Below, piece by piece: positions 19,938-30,001 of a stretch of DNA of 64,000 bases. The position numbers and the translations under genes were made by a program. Below the pieces are notes generated by a model. That model made no database searches, was not told the DNA's origin, and worked only from the letters and a program-made list of their open reading frames with translations. This DNA comes from DASZQY01 sp963843565 (lineage in GTDB: Bacteria > Pseudomonadota > Alphaproteobacteria > Rhizobiales > Kaistiaceae): assembly GCA_963843565.1 (NCBI GenBank), contig CAWJKY010000003.1:1178001-1242000 (forward strand). The letters are read 5' to 3'. Numbering within the stretch: position 1 is the first letter of the stretch; the number at the start of each line of letters is the position of its first letter.

Positions 19938-20105
19938 TCATCGGCGGCGGAACAATACGAAGTAGAACGCCGCAAAGACCAGGACGATGCCGATGTTGAC
20001 GAAGAGCCGCTCCCAGAAGCGGTCTCTCAAGAACGCAAAGTCGACCCCAACGACGATCGCCACCATGACCGCCGCATAGAGGATGAGAGCGACTTGTCGG
20101 TTCAT
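19938..20105 (-). CDS. 55-residue two-helix membrane protein
   Basis: A short gene of 55 residues. Helix 1 is QVALILYAAVMVAIVVGVD, then a charged turn (FLRDRFWERL), then helix 2 NIGIVLVFAAFYFVLF, ending in Arg-Arg-Arg-stop. Very similar small proteins of unknown function, with the same RFWERL turn and NIGIVLVF helix, occur widely in Alphaproteobacteria as I recall. The positive ends suggest a helical hairpin with both termini inside. Located 50 bases downstream of the beta-CASP gene, same strand, possibly co-transcribed. Confidence 0.75.
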   Translation of the reverse strand: MNRQVALILYAAVMVAIVVGVDFAFLRDRFWERLFVNIGIVLVFAAFYFVLFRRR

Positions 20106-20155
20106 TTCGGTACCCTTCGGCGCCCGTCGTCCCGCCCCGGCTGAAGAGCCCCTCC

Positions 20156-21526
20156 CTACAGCTCGAAGCTCTCGTGCAGCTTCGGCATGATTGCCCTGGT
20201 GTTCTTCAGCATCGGGGCGAACTTCGTCATCACGTCCTCGTCGCCGTGGACGAGGTAGGTGGTGGGCGCCTTGGCGGCGGCGTGCCAGCCAAGCAACTCG
20301 CGCTGGCCGGCGTGGGCGGAGAAGCCGTTGATGGTGTAGATCTTCGCCTTCACCGGGATGTCGTCACCGAAGATGTTCACGTGTTTGGCGCCGTCGATGA
20401 TGATGCGCGCCAGTGTGCCCTTGGCGGCGAACCCGACGAACAGGACACCGGCGCCGCGGCGCCACAGGTTGTGCTTCAGGTGGTGGCGGATGCGCCCGCC
20501 GGTCGCCATTCCGGAACCTGCCATGATGACGGCGCCGCCCTTGATGGTGTTGATGCGCATGGAATCGGCGGTCTCCTTGGTCATGTGGAGACCCTGGAGA
20601 TCGAAGGGATCGTCGCCGGCCGCGAACTCGGCCGCGGCGGCGTCGGACAGGCCGCCGGAATTGTGGCGGTAGATGTTGGTCGCCGAAATCGCCATGGGCG
20701 AATCGAGGAAGACCTGGATCGCCGGTGACAGCCGGTTCTTGTCCATCGCCTGGTGCAGGTAGTAGAGCAGCTCCTGGGCGCGCTCGAGGGCGAAGGTCGG
20801 AATGAGGACGTTGCCGCCGCGCCCGAAGGTGTCGTCGATGGCCGCGTAGAACTCCTTCACCGATTCGTCGAACGAGCGGTGGTTGCGGTCGCCGTAGGTG
20901 GTCTCCATGACCACCACATCGGAAGGTGGCGGCGGGGTCGGATCGTTCAAGAGCGGACGGCCGGCGTTGCCGATGTCGCCGGACATGGTCACGCGGCGCT
21001 TCACCCCGTTCTCTTCCAGCTCGAGAAAGATGCTGGCGGAGCCGAGGATATGGCCGGCGTCGAAGTAATTGGCGCGGATGCCGGGGGCGAGATCGATGGG
21101 CATGCCGTAGACGGCGGTGCGGCCGAAGAAATCGAGCACGTCGAGGACGTCCTCGGTGGTGTAGAGCGGCTCGACCGGCTCGCGGCCACGGTGGGAGCTG
21201 CGGGCGGCGTCTTCCTCCTGCAGGCGGGCCGAATCGAGCATGACGAGCTTGGCGAGCGCGCGGGTGGCGGCGGTGGCGACGATCTCGCCATGGAAGCCGC
21301 GTTTGGCCAGCAGCGGCAGGCGGCCGCAATGGTCGAGGTGGGCGTGGGTGAGGAGCAGGACGTCGATGGACCCGGGCTCGAACCCGAACGGCTCGGCGTT
21401 GTCCTCGTGGAGTTCGCGGCTGCCCTGGAACATGCCGCAATCGATGAGAATGCGTTTTCCGGCGCATTCGATGAGGTGGCACGAGCCGGTGACCTCGCGG
21501 TCGGCGCCATGGAAGGAGATTTTCAT
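20156..21526 (-). CDS. metallo-beta-lactamase/beta-CASP hydrolase (RNA-processing type)
   Basis: 456 residues. The metallo-beta-lactamase motif HAHLDH is at 61-66, with further metal ligands in FDAGHILGSASI and SGDIGNAGRPLL. The beta-CASP part contains IPTFALERAQELLYYL, VFLDSPMA and the C-terminal INGFSAHAGQRELL and LVHGDEDVM. This CPSF73/YsiB-like group usually acts on RNA as an endo- or exonuclease; substrate here is not known. ATG 21526 starts KISFHGADREVTGSCHL, the first strand of the fold. Confidence 0.9.
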   Translation of the reverse strand: MKISFHGADREVTGSCHLIECAGKRILIDCGMFQGSRELHEDNAEPFGFEPGSIDVLLLTHAHLDHCGRLPLLAKRGFHGEIVATAATRALAKLVMLDSARLQEEDAARSSHRGREPVEPLYTTEDVLDVLDFFGRTAVYGMPIDLAPGIRANYFDAGHILGSASIFLELEENGVKRRVTMSGDIGNAGRPLLNDPTPPPPSDVVVMETTYGDRNHRSFDESVKEFYAAIDDTFGRGGNVLIPTFALERAQELLYYLHQAMDKNRLSPAIQVFLDSPMAISATNIYRHNSGGLSDAAAAEFAAGDDPFDLQGLHMTKETADSMRINTIKGGAVIMAGSGMATGGRIRHHLKHNLWRRGAGVLFVGFAAKGTLARIIIDGAKHVNIFGDDIPVKAKIYTINGFSAHAGQRELLGWHAAAKAPTTYLVHGDEDVMTKFAPMLKNTRAIMPKLHESFEL

Positions 21527-21783
21527 GGAAGGAATGCCGGGGTTGTCGTGGGGGGTCGCGCCGGACCGATCATGACAGCCGGCGGGGCCGGTTGAAAGGC
21601 CGTGCGCCACGGCCGGGCATCACAAATCCGCCAGATTCGCTCCATTTTCGCGAAAAATCAGCGCCGTTCGGTAGCCGGTCCTTGGGGCGGGCGGGGCATA
21701 CTCGGGCAGGCCAGCGTTGCGCCCCCGCCATCGCCCGCGGATGATCGGTGGCCGGCAATTCGAAACGAGAATCGGAGAAGCCA

Positions 21784-22760
21784 ATGGACACGCTCGTCCC
21801 GCCGTTTGCTTCCGTTACCGTCTTCGGAGGCGCCACCCTCGACAGCATCGGGCGGAGCGCCGCGGCACCGGTGATGGGGGCCTCGAACCCCGGCACGGTC
21901 CGCCGGCTGCCGGGCGGGGTCGGCTTCAACGTGGCAAGCGTGCTGGCGCGGCTGGGGCTCAAGACGCGGCTCGTGGGGCGGGTCGGCGCCGACCTCGCCG
22001 GGGAAGCCGTCATCGCGGCGGCGCGCGCCGCCGGCATCGACACGACCGGGCTGGTGACCTCTACCGCGGCAGCCACGGCCAGCTATCACGCCACCCTCGA
22101 CGATGCGGGCAACCTGATCCTCGGCATCGCCGACATGAAGGTGTGCACCGAGATCACGCCGGCGACGATCGGGATGATCGCGACCGAACCGATGAGCGGC
22201 GAGATGTGGGTGGTCGACGCCAACCTGCCGGAAGAGACGCTGGTCTTCTTGGCCGAGGAAGCGCGCCACGCCGACCGGCCGCTGGCGGCGCTGACGGTTT
22301 CGCCGGCCAAGGCCGTGCGGCTGCTGCCGATCCTCGACAGAGTCGCGTACCTCTTCACCAACCGGCGGGAGGCGGCGGCGCTGCTCGGCCTCGACGCGCG
22401 CACCGCGACGGCGCCGGTGGCGTGGCTTGCCTCGGAACTCGCCGGCCCGCGCCAGACGCGGGTGGTGGTGACCAACGGCGGCGATCCGCTGGCGGCGGCG
22501 ACCAGCCGCGAGCAACGTTCCTTCACGCCGTTGCGCGCCACGGTGCGCGCCGTGAACGGCGCCGGCGACGCCTTCGCCGCGGGAACGCTGCGCGGGCTGG
22601 CGGGCGGACTGGCGTTCAGCGATTCGATCCGCTTCGGGCGCGCGGCGGCGGCGATGACGCTTGAAGCGGGCAGCGTCCTTGCCGCAAACTTCAGCGAGGA
22701 TGCACTCGCCGAGCGCATCGGCTCCGGAACCCGGCGGAGCGTCCAGCAACAGATGGCCTC

Positions 22761-22764
<4 letters not shown>
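21784..22764 (+). CDS. psuK: PfkB-family pseudouridine kinase
   Basis: 326 residues. Sugar kinase of the ribokinase fold: N-terminal VTVFGGATLDSIGR, substrate-lid region RLPGGVGFNVASVLARLG, and the C-terminal anion-hole signature AVNGAGDAFAAGTL with the catalytic Asp. Phosphorylation of pseudouridine to pseudouridine 5'-phosphate is inferred because the stop overlaps the psuG start by four bases (GTGA). ATG 21784 follows a GGAG. Together the pair would break pseudouridine to uracil and ribose 5-phosphate. Confidence 0.88.
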
Positions 22765-23674
<910 letters not shown>

Positions 23675-23687
<13 letters not shown>

Positions 23688-24802
23688 CCGTAGCGCTCGA
23701 AATACGGGCGCCAGCGCCGCGAAATCTCGTCGCGATCGTCGGCGCTCAGCGTGAAGACGTTGCGCTGGTGGCCCTTGCGGGCGCTGAGGTAGGCCTCGGC
23801 GTGCGGGCGCGCCTGGTCGAAGGCACCGAGATCGAGGGCGTTGTAAAGGTCGCCGAGGATGCCCAGCGGATCCTTGACCACTTCCTCGTAGCGAATCTCG
23901 ACCAGCCGGTCGGCGGGCACCGTCGGGCGGTCGCGCTCGTAGGCGCTGTAGATCAGATCGAACATCTCGAAGGCCTGCTCGCGGATCACCTCGTCGGAGG
24001 GGCCGGGATTGTGCAGGCCCTGCCACGAACCCATGAGGCGGAAGGTGTGCAGGGTCGAGGGGAAGACCGCGAAGGGATCGCGCGAGATGTGAATGAAGCG
24101 CGCCTCGGGGAAGAGCCGGCGCAATACGCCGACGCGGGCGGTGTGGAGCGGCGACTTCAGGATCAACCGCTTGCCGGGATGGGCAAGCTGGAAGCGGCGC
24201 ACGAGCCGCACGTACTGACGCTCCCAGCGGGCGCGATCCGCATCGGGCAGGCTGGCGATGTCGACGTAGCGGGTGCGCGAGCCGTGATTCGGATAGGCGA
24301 GGCTCTCGTACGGCGAGCCGATGCCGAGATTGAGGAGCGCGAACTCGTCCTCCTGCGGCCGGTCGGCGCCGAAGATCATGTTGTCGAAGGGGCGCGTCGG
24401 ACCCAGCGTCGAATCGAGGATGCGCGCGTACCACGGCAGGAGCAGGAAGAGGCTCGGGCAGATGCCCTGGAAGACGGTCGGCGCGGCGGAGGCCGGATCC
24501 TCGGCGAGGAGTTCCTGAAGAAGCGTCGTGCCGGTCCGCCAATGGCCGACGACGAAGACCGGCGGAACCAGTTCAACCGCGTCGATCTCCCGGCCCCGGA
24601 CGATCTCGGTGACCCAGTTCATGACCGAATTCACGGGCGTGGCGAGGGTCGTGCCGACGGCGCGCGGCAGGTTGTTCAGCGAAATGTCGAAGCCGCCCGA
24701 GGCTACCAGGCGCACCCAGTCGCCGAAGCGCATCCCGCTCCACAGGTATGGCTGCGGCCGCCCGTAGCGAACCGTCTGCAATGATGGAAACGTGAGTGAC
24801 AA
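23675..24802 (-). CDS. sulfotransferase family protein
   Basis: 375 residues. A PAPS-dependent sulfotransferase fold is indicated by the 5'-phosphosulfate loop GHWRTGTTLL (from 86) and the 3'-phosphate motif HISRDPFAVFPS. The acceptor cannot be deduced; relatives in marine and rhizobial bacteria modify lipids, glycans or polyketides. The frame opens at TTG 24802, with no clear ribosome-binding site, so the true start may be a little downstream (Met24). Convergent with psuG. Confidence 0.82.
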
Positions 24803-24906
24803 GTTTACGCGAGCCCAGACTTGACGAAACCATCCCCGAATGGCGCCGGCGCGCCTTGCTGGGTGCAGTGTTGCACGGGCGCGGTATCGCGATCAAACCC
24901 CTTTCG

Positions 24907-27456
24907 TCAGCGGCCGAGCGTCTCCTTAACGGCCACGGCGAGCTGCTTGAGCGAAAATGGCTTGGGCAGGAAGTGGAAATCCTCGCCTTCGGGCAGATTC
25001 TTGCGGAAAGCGTCCTCGGCGTAGCCTGAAATGAAGATGATCTTCAGGTCCGGGTGGGTTTTGCGGAGCTCGCGCATCAGCGAGGGGCCGTCGAGTTCGG
25101 GCATGACCACGTCCGAAACGACCAGATCGACGGTGACGTCGGCACCCTTCATCACCTCAAGGGCATCGATTCCCGAGGCGGCCTCGAAGACCTTGTAGCC
25201 GCGCGACGTGAGCGCCCGGGCGGCGAAGGCGCGCACCGCCTCCTCGTCCTCGACCAGCAGGATGGTCGCGGTTCCGGTCAGATCGGCGATCTCGGCGCCG
25301 GTTTCGCTGCCGATGCCGGGCGCGATCTCGCCATCGGCCGGCACGTAGCGCGGCACGAAAATGCGGAAGGCCGTGCCCTCGCCCTGGACGCTGGTGAAGA
25401 AGATGTGGGCGCCGGTCTGCTTGACGATGCCGTAGACCGTGGAGAGACCGAGGCCGGTGCCCTTGCCGACTTCCTTGGTCGAGAAGAACGGCTCGAAGAT
25501 CCTGGCCTGGACCTCCTCGGGGATGCCGACGCCGGTATCCTCGACCTCGACCAGCACGTAATCGGCCTTGGGCAGCGGCTTGTAGCCGAACTGCTGGCTC
25601 TCGGCGGCGGCAAGATTGCGGGTGCGGATCGTCATGGTGCCGCCGCTCGGCATGGCGTCGCGGCCGTTGACGGCGAGGTTCACGATCACCTGCTCGAACT
25701 GGTTGAGGTCGAACTTGATCGGCCACAGGTCGCGGTCGTGGACCAGCTCCAGCTTGACGTTTTCGCCGAGCAGCCGCTCGAGCAGGATCGACAAATCGGA
25801 GAGCGTGTCGCGCAGCACCAGCACCTGCGGACGCAGGGTCTGGCGGCGCGAGAAGGCAAGCAGCTGTCGCACCAGCCCGGCGGCCCGGTTGGCGTTCTGC
25901 TTGATGTTCATGATGTCCTGGAAGGACGGATCGCTCGGCCGGTGATTGGCGAGCAGCAGATCCGAGAAGCCGATGATCGCGGTCAGCACGTTGTTGAAGT
26001 CGTGGGCGATGCCGCCAGCCAGCTGGCCGACCGAATCCATCTTCTGCTGCTGGCGGACCTGATTCTCCAGCGCCCGCTGCTCGGTGATGTCGAGGGCGTT
26101 GACGATGACGGCCTCGGGGCCGCCGGCGCCTTCGGCGACCGGGTTGATGAAGAAGCGGGCGCTGCGCTCCGGCTCGGCGGCAAGCGCGGCGTCGATTTCG
26201 GGCACGGCGGCCTTGCCCTCGACCGCCACCTGCAGGGCCGCGGTGAGCTTCGGCCGGTCCGCCTCGATGACGAGATCGACCAGCCGGCGCGAGCCGCCGC
26301 CCATGATCGAGGTTCCGAACAGGCGCAGGAAGGCGGCGTTGGAGCGGCCGATGCGGCCCTGGACGTCGAGGGCGGCGATGGCGATCGGCGTGTTGTTGAA
26401 GAAGCGGGAGAAGCGCACCTCGGCGGCGCGCAACGCCTCGGAGCCCTCCTCGCCGGGGCTGCGGTTCAGAACGATGGTGCGGGTCGCACCCGGCGCCCCG
26501 TCGGCGGTCACCGGCAGGCGGTGCAGCAGGCGCACCGGCAAGCTCTGGCCGTTCTGCTTGAGCAGATCGAGGTCGATGACGGCGGTGCGGTTGCGCATCT
26601 CCTCGTCGGTCGGCTGGGCGAGCAGCGCGATGGCGTCGCCACGGACGATCCCCTGCAGGGTCAGACTGCCGGCCTCGAAGCGCGTCAGGTCGATGCCCAG
26701 CCATTCGGCAAGCGTCGCGTTGAGATAGACGATGCGCCCGTCGGGCTCGGCCGACAGGAAGCCGGCGGGGGCGTGATCGAGGTAGTCGATGGCGTGCTGG
26801 AGTTCCTGGAAGATGGACTCCTGACGAGCGCGCTCGTGCGAGATATCGGCAACCCGCCAGGCGGTGAGCTGGCGGCGACGGCCGCCGCCCGAATCGATCG
26901 GCCGGGCGGAGATGCGGTACCAGCGGGCGCCGCTGTCGGCGGGCTCGAGCGGGCTGACCGGCCCGCGCATGCGAATCTCTTCCTCGCCGGCGACGCCCTC
27001 GCGGACCTGCTGGGCGATCCGGTAGATCGCCTCGCCAGCGTCCGGATTGCTGGAGAAGGCGCGATCCACGGAATGGATGTCGCGGTCGGTGGCGGCGCCG
27101 ATGAGATCGGCATAGGCGCGGTTGGCGTAAACGATGCGCCCGCCGCGATCGGTCAGCAGGACGCCTTCGGGCATCGAGTCGACCAGGATGCGGCTGACGG
27201 TTTCGTCCTGACCGCGCCCGGAAAGGCGAATGAGGCCGACGGCGCCGGCCAGCAGCGTGGCGACACCGATCACCGACAGCACGCCGAGCAGCCCGAGCAC
27301 GAACGGTTCGGCACGACCGGGGTCGATCAACGCCAGACCGAGCGATATGCCGACCAGCCCGAAGGCCAGGATGATCAGCCGGCCGACGCCACTGATCCGT
27401 TCCGTCCGGTCGATCGCCGGCTCGATTCGCGCAGTCGGGGTTGCGCGTTCGATCAT
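24907..27456 (-). CDS. cckA: hybrid sensor histidine kinase CckA
   Basis: 849 residues. Two N-terminal membrane helices (27-45 and 51-77), then PAS-type domains (about 85-200, 220-330 and 345-455). The histidine kinase starts with QQKMDSVGQLAGGIAHDFNN (His485), with ATPase motifs GTGLGLSTVYGIVKQ further on. A C-terminal receiver has the phospho-acceptor Asp782 in VVSDVVMPELDG. The H-box and order are those of CckA, which phosphorylates ChpT and thereby CtrA/CpdR to time the alphaproteobacterial cell cycle. It is divergent from fliO across a GANTC-rich interval. ChpT and CtrA are not in the window. Confidence 0.93.
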   Translation of the reverse strand: MIERATPTARIEPAIDRTERISGVGRLIILAFGLVGISLGLALIDPGRAEPFVLGLLGVLSVIGVATLLAGAVGLIRLSGRGQDETVSRILVDSMPEGVLLTDRGGRIVYANRAYADLIGAATDRDIHSVDRAFSSNPDAGEAIYRIAQQVREGVAGEEEIRMRGPVSPLEPADSGARWYRISARPIDSGGGRRRQLTAWRVADISHERARQESIFQELQHAIDYLDHAPAGFLSAEPDGRIVYLNATLAEWLGIDLTRFEAGSLTLQGIVRGDAIALLAQPTDEEMRNRTAVIDLDLLKQNGQSLPVRLLHRLPVTADGAPGATRTIVLNRSPGEEGSEALRAAEVRFSRFFNNTPIAIAALDVQGRIGRSNAAFLRLFGTSIMGGGSRRLVDLVIEADRPKLTAALQVAVEGKAAVPEIDAALAAEPERSARFFINPVAEGAGGPEAVIVNALDITEQRALENQVRQQQKMDSVGQLAGGIAHDFNNVLTAIIGFSDLLLANHRPSDPSFQDIMNIKQNANRAAGLVRQLLAFSRRQTLRPQVLVLRDTLSDLSILLERLLGENVKLELVHDRDLWPIKFDLNQFEQVIVNLAVNGRDAMPSGGTMTIRTRNLAAAESQQFGYKPLPKADYVLVEVEDTGVGIPEEVQARIFEPFFSTKEVGKGTGLGLSTVYGIVKQTGAHIFFTSVQGEGTAFRIFVPRYVPADGEIAPGIGSETGAEIADLTGTATILLVEDEEAVRAFAARALTSRGYKVFEAASGIDALEVMKGADVTVDLVVSDVVMPELDGPSLMRELRKTHPDLKIIFISGYAEDAFRKNLPEGEDFHFLPKPFSLKQLAVAVKETLGR

Positions 27457-27735
27457 ACGAGGCCGCAGCCTCCTTTGGCAGTCAGGGGTGGGCGCGACGG
27501 CGAATCAGTTTGCTGCATCGATTCGGCGACAATGGTCGCGATAGCCGCAGATTTCAACGGTTCCGGACGCGATGATTCGATTCGCCGGTCATGGTTAACC
27601 CGGCGATCGCGTCGCGAAGCCTTGCAATCGTGGCGGGTTCACCGGAAAAGTTGTCATTGCCTACGATTCGGCCGCCCAGAGGAGGGCGATTCCCCGGCGG
27701 CGGTCGAAGCCAGATTTGCGGGGTTCTTGCGACCG
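27457..27735. promoter_or_regulatory. divergent cckA-fliO intergenic region with five GANTC sites
   Basis: Five CcrM-type GANTC sites lie in 279 bases, starting at 27502 (GAATC), 27520, 27574, 27579 and 27665 (all GATTC); two are back to back. At this base composition about one would be expected. GGTTAACC at 27593-27600 contains a CtrA-like TTAA half-site, but no full TTAA-N7-TTAA was found. The layout suggests methylation-dependent, cell-cycle-linked promoters for cckA and fliO. Confidence 0.5.
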
Positions 27736-28608
27736 ATGTTCGGCGAATGGAGCGGATTGGTTCTGCAATTCGCGGTGACGGTCGTCGTTGTCCTGGCGCT
27801 GATCGTCGGCGTGTTCTGGCTGCTGCGCCGCTATTCGGCCGGGGGCCTCGGACGGATTGGCCGGGGCCGGGTGCCGCGGCTGGCGATTATCGATTCGATG
27901 TCCGTGGACGGGCGGCGCCGGCTGGTGCTGGTGCGTCGCGACAACGTCGAGCATCTCATTCTGGTGGGCGGGCCGAGCGACCTGGTGGTCGAACAGGCGA
28001 TCCAGCGGCCGCGTCGCCCGGCGCAGCGCCCGCAACCGACCGATTCCAAGGCCTCCTCAGCGCTCGAAGCCCCGCCGGCCGCGGTCGAGACAGCGGCCGA
28101 AGCCGCCCCGGCCTCCGCCGCGACGCCGGAAGCGGTGGCGCCTGAAGTGACCGTGGCGCCGATGGGCGAAGCGGCGCCCGAGAACCCGCCCATCCCGTTT
28201 CCCCGACCCCAGGTCGCCGACGCCAGTCAGGTCGAGGCGCCCCGCTCCGTGACGCAGGCCGCGGGCCGTTCTTTCTTCCCGTTGCGCCGGGTCGCGTCGG
28301 GGCAACAGCCGACACGGGTCGAGCCGACCAGCATGCCCATCTCCGTTCCTGGATCCGACGCACCCGAAATGCCGATGCCGGAGGTGCCTTTGGCGCCCGA
28401 GGCGCCGCCGCCGACTGGCGAGCCGGAGCACACGTACGCCAGCGAGCCGCAGCCGGCCGGAGCGGGCGCCCACCCGAACAACATCAGCCCGTTTGCCGGG
28501 CCTTCCCAGCAACCGGTCAAGCCCGACGAGACGGCGACGCGGGTCAACGATCTGGAGCGCGAGATGGCGCGCCTGCTCGGCGAGATTACCGGCAGGCAGT
28601 CCGGCTAG
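27736..28608 (+). CDS. fliO: FliO-like flagellar biosynthesis membrane protein
   Basis: 290 residues. One N-terminal membrane helix (LVLQFAVTVVVVLALIVGVFWLL), then the FliO cytoplasmic domain with RLAIIDSMSVDGRRRLVLVRR and EHLILVGGPSDLVVE. The remaining 200 residues are Pro/Ala/Glu-rich and probably disordered, ending in a short helix (VNDLEREMARLLGEI). FliO helps assemble the FliPQR flagellar export gate. No other flagellar gene is in the window, so it is an isolated copy beside cckA. Confidence 0.78.
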   Translation: MFGEWSGLVLQFAVTVVVVLALIVGVFWLLRRYSAGGLGRIGRGRVPRLAIIDSMSVDGRRRLVLVRRDNVEHLILVGGPSDLVVEQAIQRPRRPAQRPQPTDSKASSALEAPPAAVETAAEAAPASAATPEAVAPEVTVAPMGEAAPENPPIPFPRPQVADASQVEAPRSVTQAAGRSFFPLRRVASGQQPTRVEPTSMPISVPGSDAPEMPMPEVPLAPEAPPPTGEPEHTYASEPQPAGAGAHPNNISPFAGPSQQPVKPDETATRVNDLEREMARLLGEITGRQSG

Positions 28609-28766
28609 GGTCCGGCCGCCGGCTGGAACCCATTGAATTTCCTGGATTTCCGGCCCAATTCAACCGTAATCAAAACGTCTTCTCGCGGTTGTTGTCCCCC
28701 CCGAGTCACGCCGCTATATTCCGCGCCGCCGAGATGCGGGGCGAAAGCGGAACAGGGGTCAGCTTA

Positions 28767-29183
28767 ATGGCGCGCACGCGCGTTCAGGAGTATCACCCGA
28801 CGGACTCCGAGCCCTTCATGAACGACCGCCAGCGTGAGTACTTCCGGCAGAAGCTGCTCATCTGGCGCGAGGAGATTCTGCGCGAAGCGAAAGAGACGCT
28901 TCAGCACCTCCAGGACGACAGCCATAACCATTCCGACTTCGCCGACCGCGCCTCATCGGAGACCGATCGCGCGATCGAGCTTCGGGCGCGGGACCGGCAG
29001 CGCAAGCTGATCGCCAAGATCAACGCCGCGCTGCAGCGCATCGAGGACGGGACCTACGGCTATTGCGAGGAAACCGGCGAGCCGATCAGCCTGAAGCGGC
29101 TCGATGCCCGGCCGATCGCCACGCTTTCCATCGAGGCGCAGGAGCGCCACGAGCGCCGCGAACGCGTCTACCGGGACGACTGA
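28767..29183 (+). CDS. dksA: RNA polymerase-binding transcription factor DksA
   Basis: 138 residues. The coiled coil has the tip sequence DFADRASSETD (57-67), which inserts into the RNA polymerase secondary channel and works with ppGpp. The zinc-finger region GYCEETGEPISLKRLDARPI has only one Cys (C100) instead of four, as in DksA of some other Alphaproteobacteria, so zinc binding is probably absent. ATG 28767 is chosen to match family N-termini (ARTRVQEYHPTDSEPF). Confidence 0.93.
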   Translation: MARTRVQEYHPTDSEPFMNDRQREYFRQKLLIWREEILREAKETLQHLQDDSHNHSDFADRASSETDRAIELRARDRQRKLIAKINAALQRIEDGTYGYCEETGEPISLKRLDARPIATLSIEAQERHERRERVYRDD

Positions 29184-29208
29184 GCCCCCTCGCCGCCCGC
29201 CGCCGTTT

Positions 29209-29224
29209 TGTGATTGCTGTCACA
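29209..29224. promoter_or_regulatory. CRP/FNR-type palindrome
   Basis: TGTGATTGCTGTCACA is a perfect TGTGA-N6-TCACA dyad, the canonical CRP-site form. It lies 25 bases after the dksA stop and 155 bases before the SH3-domain gene. A chance match to all ten fixed positions is expected well under once in this window. It could regulate the SH3 gene. Confidence 0.45.
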
Positions 29225-29379
29225 GCGAGGGCGGAATTCAGGGCTATATGACCCTCAGGAACGGTAGCTTTCATCTGACTTCGTTCATGTTTGGTACAGG
29301 TCGGGTGGGCTAAGTCCGCTCCCATGAGCTTTTCGAGGCGAGGAAGGCCCGGGCTCGGTTTCATGGAGGAATTGAGACA

Positions 29380-29922
29380 ATGCACAAGGCGTTAACGAGC
29401 GCGATCCTGGCCACGGGCCTGATCGCGGCTGCCGTTGGGTCGGCAGAAGCCGCCTCTTCGGCGTATTGCGCCCGGGTGGCCCAGTCCACCGTCGACAACT
29501 ACACGCACCCGGTCGGCAACACCTTGCTCGGATGCGCGGCGGGCGGCGTTCTTGGCAACCTTCTGTCCGGCGGCAGGGCCGGCGCGACGGCCGGCGGCTG
29601 CGCGGCAGGTGCCGCGACCGGCTTCGTGCTGTCCGACGTCCAGCGCAAGAAGGTCTACGATCAGGCCTACTACAACTGCATGGGCTCGGCTGGTCCGGCT
29701 CCGGCTCCGCAGCCGGTCTATGCCGGACCGCCGCCGAGTGGCTTCGCCAGCGTCTACGTGTCGCTCAACGTGCACAGCGGGCCGGGCACGGGCTATCCGA
29801 CGATCTTCGTCCTGAGCCCCAACACGACGGTCCCCGTCAGCCAGTGCTCCGGCAGCTGGTGTCTGGTGGGCGATGCCAATGCTTCGGGCTGGGCTTCGCG
29901 GAAGTACCTGTTCTTCCAGTAG
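29380..29922 (+). CDS. secreted glycine-zipper and SH3-domain protein
   Basis: 180 residues. A signal peptide (cleavage after GSAEAA) is followed by a Gly-rich segment (GNTLLGCAAGGVLGNLLSGG, then AGGCAAGAATG) of the glycine-zipper type, a Pro-rich linker, and a C-terminal bacterial SH3 domain (SLNVHSGPGTGYPTIFVLSP, GSWCLVGD, GWASRKYL). Such proteins are periplasmic or envelope-associated and may bind peptidoglycan. A long leader separates it from dksA; a strong terminator follows. Confidence 0.8.
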   Translation: MHKALTSAILATGLIAAAVGSAEAASSAYCARVAQSTVDNYTHPVGNTLLGCAAGGVLGNLLSGGRAGATAGGCAAGAATGFVLSDVQRKKVYDQAYYNCMGSAGPAPAPQPVYAGPPPSGFASVYVSLNVHSGPGTGYPTIFVLSPNTTVPVSQCSGSWCLVGDANASGWASRKYLFFQ

Positions 29923-29950
29923 CCGCCGACAGCAGCAAACTGCTATTGAT

Positions 29951-29990
29951 GAACGCTCGCGAGATTCCTCTCGCGGGCGTTCTTTCTTTC
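29951..29990 (+). terminator. rho-independent terminator after the SH3-domain gene
   Basis: A 14-bp stem, GAACGCTCGCGAGA / TCTCGCGGGCGTTC (one G-U pair), with loop TTCC, followed by TTTCTTTC. It ends 11 bases before the sixA start, so sixA needs its own promoter or read-through. Confidence 0.85.
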
Positions 29991-30001
29991 AGGGAACGCG
30001 C

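Noticed and set aside
27593..27600. CtrA binding site at GGTTAACC
   Set aside because: Only one TTAA half-site is present; the second half at seven-base spacing is missing.
25054..28608. Very long plus-strand open frame (over 1100 codons) across cckA
   Set aside because: Up to 27456 it is the antisense shadow of cckA; only the part from ATG 27736 encodes a real protein (FliO-like). GC-rich third positions create such shadows all through the window.
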